NCBI GenBank assembly: GCA_052389895.1
Contig: JBQTHM010000007.1
Span: 1-56,618 of the forward strand
Reading direction: 5' to 3'
Source: CAVVXX01 sp052389895
GTDB lineage: Bacteria; Pseudomonadota; Alphaproteobacteria; Micropepsales; Micropepsaceae
Length of the DNA: 56,618 nt
Shown here: positions 50,458 to 56,618 of the stretch, piece after piece
How positions within the stretch are numbered: the stretch's first letter is position 1
Layout of the letters: each line of letters begins with the position of its first letter
Notes under the pieces: generated by a model
Seen by the model: the letters and a program-made list of their open reading frames with translations, nothing else
Databases searched by the model: none
Told to the model about the DNA's origin: nothing
Program-made: the position numbers and the translations under genes

Positions 50458-51294
50458 ATGCCGCTAAAAAGCCCCGCCAAGCGTTTGCCGCTTCTTGCCA
50501 TGGCGGTTGCACTCGCACTCGCCGTTGCCGGTTGCGCGGACGACGAGGCCGCCAAGGAGCCCGAGTATGTCGAGCGCCCGGTCGAGACGATTTATGCCGA
50601 GGCGCTCAAGCAGCTCGATAGGGAAAGGTACACGGAAGCGGCCAAGCAATTCGACGAAGTTGAGCGCCAGCACCCCTATTCGGTGTGGGCCCGCCGCGCG
50701 ATCCTGATGTCCGCCTATTCCTATTACGAAGCCAACAAGTACAACGAGGCCATTCAGGCGGCGGAGCGCTTCGTACAACTGCATCCGGGCAACAAGGATG
50801 CGCCCTATGCCTATTACTTGAAGGCCATTTCGCTCTACGAGCAGATTGTCGACGTGGGACGCGACCAGGAAAAAACGCGGCTCGCCATGGCTGCGCTCGA
50901 TGACGTTACGCAGCGCTTCCCCGGCACGGCTTACGCGCGCGATGCACAGTTGAAAGCCGATCTAACCCGCGATCACCTGGCCGGCAAGGAAATGGTGATC
51001 GGCCGCTATTATTTGCGAAGCGGCCAGTACATCGCCGCCATCAACCGGTTTCGCGCAGTCGTGGAAAAATACCAGACGACAAGCCATTGCCCCGAGGCGC
51101 TGGAACGTCTGACCGAGGCCTACATGGCGCTCGGCGTGACCAAGGAAGCGCAAACGGCGGCCGCAGTGCTGGGCCACAACTATCCCGGCAGCAGCTGGTA
51201 CAAGGATTCGTACGCGCTGCTGACCAATCAGAATCTGGCGCCGCAGGAACACAAGGAGTCCTGGATCAGTAAAGCATTCCGCACGGTCTTCTGA
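50458..51294 (+). CDS. bamD: Outer-membrane assembly lipoprotein BamD
   Basis: A 278-residue lipoprotein. The lipobox LAVAGC with Cys25 marks signal peptidase II cleavage. Tetratricopeptide-like repeats follow, for example YAEALKQLDRERYTEAAKQFDEVERQHPYSVWARRAILMSAYSYYEANKYNEAIQAAERFVQLHPGN. BamD is the essential partner of BamA in inserting barrel proteins into the outer membrane; the TonB receptor and the unknown barrel in this window would depend on it. It is followed after seven bp by recN. Confidence 0.96.
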   Translation: MPLKSPAKRLPLLAMAVALALAVAGCADDEAAKEPEYVERPVETIYAEALKQLDRERYTEAAKQFDEVERQHPYSVWARRAILMSAYSYYEANKYNEAIQAAERFVQLHPGNKDAPYAYYLKAISLYEQIVDVGRDQEKTRLAMAALDDVTQRFPGTAYARDAQLKADLTRDHLAGKEMVIGRYYLRSGQYIAAINRFRAVVEKYQTTSHCPEALERLTEAYMALGVTKEAQTAAAVLGHNYPGSSWYKDSYALLTNQNLAPQEHKESWISKAFRTVF

Positions 51295-51301
51295 GCCGCC
51301 G

Positions 51302-52999
51302 ATGCTCGCGTCGCTCGCCATCCGCGACATCGTTCTGATCGAAAGAGCCGCGCTCGAATTCGGCCCGGGGTTGAACGTGCTGACGGGCGAAACGGGGGCG
51401 GGAAAGACCATTCTGCTGGAGGCGCTGGGCCTGGCTGTCGGCGGGCGCAGCGGGGCGCGCGCAGGCCTTCGTCCAGGCGCCGGTCAGGGCGGCGCCACGG
51501 CCGTGTTCGATGTGCCGGCGGATGATCCCGTACGCGCCATGCTTTCCCGATGCGGCGTAGACGGCGCGCGCGAACTCGTGCTCCGGCGCACGATTTCGGC
51601 GGACGGGCGCACGCGCGCGTTCATCAATGACGAGCCGGTCGGCGTCGCGCTGGCGCGTGAGGTGGGGGCCTCGCTTCTGGAAGTGCACGGACAGGCGGAT
51701 GACCGCGGCCTGTTCGATACCGCCACGCACCGCGCCTTACTCGATACTTTCGGCGGCCATCTCGCGCTCGCCCGGGAATCGGCGCGCGCCTTTGAAGTAT
51801 TCGCAGACGCGCGCCACTGCCTTGGGCAAATGCAGTCGGCGGCCGCTGCGGCGGAGGGCGAACTTGAGAACGTCACCTACGCGCTGCGCGAACTTTCGCA
51901 GCTTGCGCCCGAAGTGGGCGAAGAAAAGCGGCTCGCAGAAGAGCGCGTGTTGCTCCTCAACGCTGGGCGCATCGCCGGAGACGTTGCCGCAACCGCAGAC
52001 CATGCGAGCGGCGAGCGGGGCGCGGAGACGGCGCTGGCCCAGGCGCTGCGCCGGCTTTCCCGCATGGCGCCCGAGGGCCGCGAGGCCGCGCGTGCGGCCG
52101 AAACGGCTTTGGAATCCGCTTTGGCTCATGTCCAGGAATCGCGGCGCGAGCTGGAATCGCTTCTTTCGCGTCTCGACGCCGACCCCGCCAAGCTGGAAAA
52201 ACTGGAGGATCGCCTCTTCGCGCTGCGCGATGCGGCGCGCAAATACCGGGTGCCTTGCGACCGGCTGCCGGAGCTGCGCAAGGAATTCGAGGCAAGGCTT
52301 GCCGAGATCGACGGCGGCGGCAGCCGCGTCGCCGCAGCGGAACAGGAATGCGCCCGCGCGCAAGACGCGTTTCTTTCGCTGGCGCGCAGACTTTCGGCCG
52401 CGCGCAATTCCACCGCCAGGAAATTGGAAGCGGCGGTGGCGCGCGAGCTGGCGCCGCTAAAGATGGCGCATGCGCGCTTCCGTGTTTCGCTCGCGCCGCT
52501 TGCGGAAGACGATGCGAACGCCAACGGGTTGGAACGGATCGTCTTTGAAGTTACCACCGTGGAGGGAGCGTCCTTCGGCCCGCTGGCGAAGATCGCCTCC
52601 GGCGGCGAACTCGCGCGCTTTGCGCTGGCGCTGAAGGTGGTGCTGGCCGAGGCAAGCCCGCCCGCCGTGCTCGTTTTCGACGAAGTGGACCGCGGGGTCG
52701 GCGGTGCGGTTGCGGATGCCGTGGGGGAGCGGCTTCAGCGGCTCGCGCGAACGGCACAGGTGCTCCTGGTTACGCATTCGCCCCAGGTGGCCGCGCGGGC
52801 CGCGCATCATTTCCGCATCACGCGCAAGGGCGACACAGTGGCGGTTCAGCTGCTCGCTGACGACGCGCGCGCGGAAGAAATCGCCCGCATGCTTTCGGGT
52901 GCAGCCATCACCGGTGAAGCGCGCGCCGCGGCCCGCCGCCTGATTGCGGAGGCACAGGGCGAAGCAGCGCCCGTGCCAAAGAAGCGCGCGCGAGCGTGA
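51302..52999 (+). CDS. recN: DNA repair protein RecN
   Basis: A 565-residue SMC-like ATPase. The Walker A GETGAGKTILLEALGL lies near residue 28. A coiled-coil middle contains ELRELSQLAPEVGEEKRLAEER and RRELESLLSRLDADPAKLEKLEDRL. The C-terminal signature IASGGELARFALALKVVLAE and Walker B VLVFDEVDRGVGG complete the ATPase head. RecN acts early in double-strand break repair. RecN is SOS-controlled in many bacteria, but I see no GTTC-N7-GTTC box in the seven-bp gap after bamD. The repeat at 53014 follows its stop. Confidence 0.95.
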   Translation: MLASLAIRDIVLIERAALEFGPGLNVLTGETGAGKTILLEALGLAVGGRSGARAGLRPGAGQGGATAVFDVPADDPVRAMLSRCGVDGARELVLRRTISADGRTRAFINDEPVGVALAREVGASLLEVHGQADDRGLFDTATHRALLDTFGGHLALARESARAFEVFADARHCLGQMQSAAAAAEGELENVTYALRELSQLAPEVGEEKRLAEERVLLLNAGRIAGDVAATADHASGERGAETALAQALRRLSRMAPEGREAARAAETALESALAHVQESRRELESLLSRLDADPAKLEKLEDRLFALRDAARKYRVPCDRLPELRKEFEARLAEIDGGGSRVAAAEQECARAQDAFLSLARRLSAARNSTARKLEAAVARELAPLKMAHARFRVSLAPLAEDDANANGLERIVFEVTTVEGASFGPLAKIASGGELARFALALKVVLAEASPPAVLVFDEVDRGVGGAVADAVGERLQRLARTAQVLLVTHSPQVAARAAHHFRITRKGDTVAVQLLADDARAEEIARMLSGAAITGEARAAARRLIAEAQGEAAPVPKKRARA

Positions 53000-53013
53000 T
53001 CTTGCGCTGCTTT

Positions 53014-53143
53014 TCTTCCCCCCCTTGTGGGGGAAGAGGGCGCGCAGCGCCAGAAGGGGGGTAATAGCAGCGATACCCCCCACCCAATCTAGCTTCGCGC
53101 TTGCGCGCTGCGCTGTATCACCCTCCCCCACAAGGGGGGAGGG
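53014..53143. repeat. Palindromic G/C-run repeat between recN and ligA
   Basis: A left hairpin (TCTTCCCCC...GGGGGAAGA, 53014-53037) and a right hairpin (CCCTCCCCC-ACAA-GGGGGGAGGG, 53121-53143) flank GC-rich sequence with CCCCCCACCC. Its GGGAGGG end lies about 15 bp before the ligA ATG and is the only purine-rich ribosome-binding sequence there. Confidence 0.75.
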
Positions 53144-53158
53144 ACTTATATATGAGTT

Positions 53159-55315
53159 ATGACGCAAATCGCCGAAAAGCCCATTGATCTGTTGAGCGAG
53201 GCCGAGGCGAGGAAAGAGCTCGCGCGCCTGGCCGAGCAGATCGCCGCGCACGACAAGGCCTATTACCAGGAAGACGCGCCAGTCATAACCGATGCCGAAT
53301 ACGATGCGCTGCACCTGCGCAATGCCGAAATCGAAGCGCGCTTCCCCAAGCTGATCCGCCCGGACAGCCCGTCGAAACGCGTGGGCGCCGGGCCCGCCGA
53401 GCGCTTCGAGAAGGTGCGGCACGCCAAGCCCATGCTGTCGCTGGACAACGCTTTCACGGATGAGGACGTCGCCGATTTTGCCGCCCGTGTGCGGCGCTTC
53501 CTGAAATTGGGCGAGAAAGAAAAGATCGCTTTCGTGGCCGAGCCCAAGATCGACGGCGTTTCCTGCTCGTTGCGCTACGAGAAGGGCAAGCTCGTGCTCG
53601 CCGCCACACGTGGAGACGGGGAAGAGGGCGAGAACATCACCGCCAATGTGCGCACCATATCCGATGTGCCGCACGAATTCGGCAGCCGCGCGCCCGCCGT
53701 GTTCGAGGTGCGCGGCGAAGTTTATATGAGCCATAAGGATTTCGAGGCGTTAAATGCGCGCCAAGCCAAGCGCGGCGAAAAGATTTTCGCCAATCCGCGC
53801 AATTCGGCCGCGGGCAGCCTGCGCCAGCTTGATCCATCCATCACCGCGCGGCGCCCGCTCCGCTTCTTCGCCTATGGCTGGGGCGAAACGTCGGAGCTTC
53901 CCGGCGGCACGCACTGGGAGCTGTTGCAGGCGCTGAAGAAATGGGGCTTTCCCGTCAACCCGCTCGCGTGCCGTTGCGGGACGACGGAAGAGGTTCTGAA
54001 GTTTTACGAGGAGATGCAGCACAGGCGCGCGGGGCTCGGCTTCGATATCGACGGCGTTGTCTACAAGGTGGACCGCCTCGACTGGCAAGAGCGGCTGGGT
54101 TTCGTTTCGCGCTCTCCGCGCTGGGCAATCGCCCACAAATTTCCCGCGGAACAGGCGGAGTCGGTCGTAGAACGCATCGCCGTTTATGTGGGGCGCACCG
54201 GGGTGCTCACGCCGGTGGCACACATCAAGCCGGTCACGGTGGGCGGCGTGGTGGTGCGCAACGTCACGCTGCACAACGAAGACGAGGTCGCGCGCAAGGA
54301 CGTGCGCGTGGGCGACACGGTGGTGGTGCAGCGCGCGGGCGACGTGATCCCGCAGATCGTGCGCGTCGTGCCCGAGCGCCGGCCGAAAGGCGCCAAGCCC
54401 TGGCAGATGCCCGACAAATGCCCGGTGTGCGGCAGCAAGGCGGTGCGCGAGGTCAATCCCTCGACCGCCGAGCCCGAAGCCGCGCGCCGCTGCACCAACA
54501 CGCTCACCTGCCCGGCGCAGGCCGTGGAGCGGCTGCGTCATTTCACTTCGCGCGCCGCCTTTGACATCGAGGGGCTGGGCTGGGAATTCATCCAGATGTT
54601 CTACGAGGCAGATCTCGTCAAGCAGCCTGCCGATATTTTCACGTTCAAGGACCGCGCCGCCGCCGTAAACGCCGTGCTGGCGCGCCATTTCGCGGCCCTG
54701 GGCGCACAAAGGAAAAAGGAGGGCGAGAAGGCGGGGAAAAAGAAGGCGGAAGCGAAGGAATATCCGCTGGCGCAAAAGCTTATTGCGGCAATTGAAGAGC
54801 GGCGCACCGTTCCGCTCGACCGCTTCATCAACGCGCTGGGCATCCCCCATGTGGGCGAAACGGTGGCCCGGCTGCTTGCGCGCAATTTCCGCTCCCTGGA
54901 TGCCTTTCTTGAGGCTATGGAAGGCCCGCACGCCGTGAAGGAGCTCGACGCCATCGAAGGAATCGGCGAAGTGATGGCGGAAGCCATCAAGGAATTCTTC
55001 GACGAGCGTCACAACCGCGAGGCGCTGAAGCGGCTGCTGAAACAGGTGAAGGTCACCGGCGTGGCCGCGCCGCGCACGGCGGGCTCGAAGATTGCCGGCA
55101 TGACGATCGTTTTCACCGGCACACTGGAAAAAATGACGCGCGAAGAGGCCAAGGCGCGCGCGGAGGCGCTGGGCGCGCACGCGGCAAGCTCGGTGTCGAA
55201 GAAAACGGACCTCGTCGTCGCAGGGCCGGGTGCCGGCTCGAAATTATCGGAAGCCGAAAAGCTCGGCGTGAAAGTGATCGACGAAGATTCCTGGCTGAAA
55301 CTGATCGGCGCATAG
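53159..55315 (+). CDS. ligA: NAD-dependent DNA ligase LigA
   Basis: A 718-residue LigA. The adenylated Lys130 lies in AEPKIDGVSCSLRY. An N-terminal Ia domain contributes YYQEDAPVITDAEYD, and the OB fold is near 330-400. The Cys4 zinc finger (DKCPVCGSKA...RRCTNTLTCPAQ) lies near 420-455. Helix-hairpin-helix repeats precede a C-terminal BRCT domain from about 643 (GSKIAGMTIVFTGTLEKMTREEAK). A Lys/Glu-rich insertion near 515-540 (KKEGEKAGKKKAEAKEY) is a lineage extra. LigA seals nicks in replication and repair. The in-frame codon just upstream of the ATG region is a stop, so the start is fixed. Confidence 0.97.
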   Translation: MTQIAEKPIDLLSEAEARKELARLAEQIAAHDKAYYQEDAPVITDAEYDALHLRNAEIEARFPKLIRPDSPSKRVGAGPAERFEKVRHAKPMLSLDNAFTDEDVADFAARVRRFLKLGEKEKIAFVAEPKIDGVSCSLRYEKGKLVLAATRGDGEEGENITANVRTISDVPHEFGSRAPAVFEVRGEVYMSHKDFEALNARQAKRGEKIFANPRNSAAGSLRQLDPSITARRPLRFFAYGWGETSELPGGTHWELLQALKKWGFPVNPLACRCGTTEEVLKFYEEMQHRRAGLGFDIDGVVYKVDRLDWQERLGFVSRSPRWAIAHKFPAEQAESVVERIAVYVGRTGVLTPVAHIKPVTVGGVVVRNVTLHNEDEVARKDVRVGDTVVVQRAGDVIPQIVRVVPERRPKGAKPWQMPDKCPVCGSKAVREVNPSTAEPEAARRCTNTLTCPAQAVERLRHFTSRAAFDIEGLGWEFIQMFYEADLVKQPADIFTFKDRAAAVNAVLARHFAALGAQRKKEGEKAGKKKAEAKEYPLAQKLIAAIEERRTVPLDRFINALGIPHVGETVARLLARNFRSLDAFLEAMEGPHAVKELDAIEGIGEVMAEAIKEFFDERHNREALKRLLKQVKVTGVAAPRTAGSKIAGMTIVFTGTLEKMTREEAKARAEALGAHAASSVSKKTDLVVAGPGAGSKLSEAEKLGVKVIDEDSWLKLIGA

Positions 55316-55469
55316 CCCCCACCCGAAAAATCTCTGCTCGCGCCTCGATTTTTCGACCTCCCCCGCAGGCGGCGGAGGAAACCGTGCAGCAGCGCCTCGG
55401 CGAAACGTTCCTCCCCCGTTTACGGGGGAGGTCGATCCGATGAGCGAAGCGAAGCGGATCGGGTGGGGG
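55316..55469. repeat. Palindromic G/C-run repeat between ligA and the esterase gene
   Basis: The ends are inverted: CCCCCACCC directly after the ligA stop, and GGGTGGGGG eight bases before the esterase stop. Inside are CGAAAAAT/ATTTTTCG (55324-55331 and 55348-55355), CCTCCCCCGTTTACGGGGGAGG, and GATCCGATGAGCGAAGCGAAGCGGATC. The A/T hairpin may also terminate the convergent transcripts. Confidence 0.8.
55324..55355. terminator. Possible bidirectional terminator after ligA
   Basis: CGAAAAAT and ATTTTTCG form an 8-bp stem around a 16-base loop. A and T runs on the two sides fit termination of ligA and of the convergent esterase gene, but the loop is long. Confidence 0.4.
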
Positions 55470-55477
55470 GATGTCGT

Positions 55478-56488
55478 TTATGACGACAGCGCCTTCGCCA
55501 GGAACGGCAGGCTTTTGTCCATGCGGTAATCCACGGCGGTGTGGTCGTCGGGGAATTCCTCGTACACATGCGTTACGCCGATACGCTCAAGCGCGCGGTG
55601 AAAACGCCGTGCGCCAAAAACGAGATTGTACTGGTCGATGTCGCCGCAATCGATCCACAGCGCGTTCAGCTTCTTCAGGCCTTCGCCGCAGGTCTCGACC
55701 AGAATGAGCGGGTCCCACGCCTGGAAATTCTTCCAGCGCTCGGGGATCAGCTCGCAGGTCTGCATGTCCACCGGCAGCCGCACGCCCCAATAGGCCTCCG
55801 GGTCAGGGTCGTAGGTCGCGCACATGGCCAGCGCCATGATCTCGTGCAGGTCCTTGTCCTTCACCTTGGGCAGCTCGTAGAATTTCTTCAGCCACTTCTC
55901 GATCGAATACTCGCACTTGGCGAGCATGCGCAGGATGTTGGGAAAATCGGGCAGGTAGCAAAGCTCGAACCCCATGTCGCCCGAATGGCAGGCGGCGCCC
56001 GCCCAGAAATCGGGATAGAGCAGCGCGTGCGTGATGGCGCCGTAGCCGCCCGAGCTCTTGCCGAACACGCCACGGCGCCCTGCGCCGCCGCAACCGAATT
56101 TGCTCTCCACGAACGGCGTCATTTCCTGGATGAGGAAATCGGCCCAGCGGCCGGTGCCCGCACTGTTTATATACTGGTTGCCGCCCAGCCTGGTGAAGCA
56201 GTCGGGAAAGGCCACCACGCAGGGCGCCATCTCGCCCGCATGGATCAGGCGGTCGAGCCGCTCGGGCAGATTCTCCAGAAAATTTTTCCAGTTGGTGTGC
56301 GCTGGCCCGCCCGCGGTGAAGCCGACCAGGTCCACCAGCAGCGGCAGCCCGCGCCCGGTCTGTCCTTGCGGTACGTACACATCGATGATGCGGTTGGTGG
56401 GATCGCCGAGGATGTTCCCGGCCAGCGCCTTGCTCTCCAGCCACAAGCGGTGCACTTCGCCCCGCGGAATATTTTCATCGCGTCTCAT
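55478..56488 (-). CDS. Putative esterase, alpha/beta hydrolase (enterochelin-esterase/EsteraseD type)
   Basis: A 336-residue soluble hydrolase. The nucleophile elbow G-K-S-S-G at residues 143-147 (VFGKSSGGYGA) has Ser145 as the likely nucleophile. The His is in EEFPDDHTAVDYR near residue 319, and an Asp before it (LWIDCGDIDQYN) is a plausible acid. The N-terminal RIIDVYVPQG and LPLLVDLVGFTAGG match the first strands of the fold. No signal peptide is present, so it acts in the cytoplasm. The substrate is unknown; siderophore-ester or S-formylglutathione-like roles cannot be told apart. Its ribosome-binding site GGGGAG is part of the flanking repeat. Confidence 0.85.
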   Translation of the reverse strand: MRRDENIPRGEVHRLWLESKALAGNILGDPTNRIIDVYVPQGQTGRGLPLLVDLVGFTAGGPAHTNWKNFLENLPERLDRLIHAGEMAPCVVAFPDCFTRLGGNQYINSAGTGRWADFLIQEMTPFVESKFGCGGAGRRGVFGKSSGGYGAITHALLYPDFWAGAACHSGDMGFELCYLPDFPNILRMLAKCEYSIEKWLKKFYELPKVKDKDLHEIMALAMCATYDPDPEAYWGVRLPVDMQTCELIPERWKNFQAWDPLILVETCGEGLKKLNALWIDCGDIDQYNLVFGARRFHRALERIGVTHVYEEFPDDHTAVDYRMDKSLPFLAKALSS

Positions 56489-56494
56489 TCCATT

Positions 56495-56618
56495 CTCCCC
56501 AATTACCCCCCTAAGTGGGGAGGCGCGCCCCCTCCGGCGCGCAATTGCGCGCCACCTCCCCCACTGGGGGAGGATGAAGATTTCATGCTCCCCCTCTGGG
56601 GGAGCTGTCCGCGAAGCG
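56495..56618. repeat. Palindromic G/C-run repeat cluster at window end
   Basis: Several hairpins in a row: CTCCCC...GGGGAG starting at 56495, GGCGCGCAATTGCGCGCC, CCTCCCCC-ACT-GGGGGAGG, and GCTCCCCC-TCT-GGGGGAGC. The 19 bases at 56585-56603 match window positions 1-19 inverted. The sequence ends in GCGAAGCG, a motif also found in the other copies. Confidence 0.8.

Overview
The window is GC-rich, gene-dense, ordinary-looking bacterial chromosome, most likely from a free-living alphaproteobacterium. Four things point there. The SOS-type box before imuA is the direct repeat GAAC-N7-GAAC (GTTC-N7-GTTC on the other strand), the alphaproteobacterial LexA site. The mutasome cassette is imuA-imuB-dnaE2. 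The cell-wall/division (dcw) cluster is complete and preceded by ampD and rnpB. It is followed by lpxC-bamD-recN-ligA. I cannot name genus or order. I see no integrase, transposase, plasmid gene, phage gene or CRISPR array.

Layout. 1-2.7 kb: a periplasmic SIMPL protein, a CAT-anticodon tRNA followed by a long inverted repeat, a small SHOCT membrane protein and a CapA-family metallophosphatase-like protein. 3.0-8.4 kb: a TonB-dependent receptor, then a DUF969-DUF979-DUF2891 module (two-part inner-membrane permease plus a soluble protein). 8.4-13.9 kb: the SOS-controlled imuA-imuB-dnaE2 operon. 14-19 kb: envelope and redox genes (PRC-barrel-like secreted protein, FMN reductase, exported VOC protein, MarR regulator with TauE/SafE permease, Cu/Zn superoxide dismutase, an unrecognised beta-barrel). 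19.2-22.5 kb: ettA, and mlaA-mlaC for outer-membrane lipid asymmetry. 22.8-28.5 kb: a methionine-cycle operon, an ArsR-methyltransferase fusion (SahR-like) with metF and metH, preceded by an AT-rich palindromic operator. 28.5-30.6 kb: a 25-residue membrane peptide, an SDR, an AmpD-type amidase and RNase P RNA. 30.8-49.8 kb: mraZ-rsmH-ftsL-ftsI-murE-murF-mraY-murD-ftsW-murG-murC-murB-ddl-ftsQ-ftsA-ftsZ-lpxC, mostly joined by 1-13 bp overlaps. 49.8-56.5 kb: a reversed XRE regulator, bamD, recN, ligA and a putative esterase.

How it works together. The second half builds and divides the envelope: peptidoglycan precursor synthesis (Mur, MraY, MurG, Ddl), septal synthesis (FtsI, FtsW), the divisome (FtsL, FtsQ, FtsA, FtsZ), lipid A (LpxC) and outer-membrane protein assembly (BamD). 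MraZ very probably controls this transcription unit through three exactly 10-bp-spaced CCCAT boxes over its promoter. The first half mixes nutrient import, mutagenic repair, methyl-cycle metabolism and redox/envelope defence.

The most interesting signals are mostly non-coding. A palindromic G/C-run repeat family (CTCCCC...GGGGAG) occurs at both window ends and at three internal sites. It encodes the C-terminus of the DUF969 protein and lies at the Shine-Dalgarno position of up to three genes. An AT-rich segment with several inverted repeats lies between rnpB and mraZ. A 10-bp-stem palindrome lies before the DUF969 operon. Three convergent gene pairs are separated by exactly one base. No clearly new multi-gene system is evident; the best candidates for undescribed biology are the DUF969/979/2891 module with its neighbouring TonB receptor, the rnpB-mraZ segment, the tiny membrane peptide and the unassigned beta-barrel.
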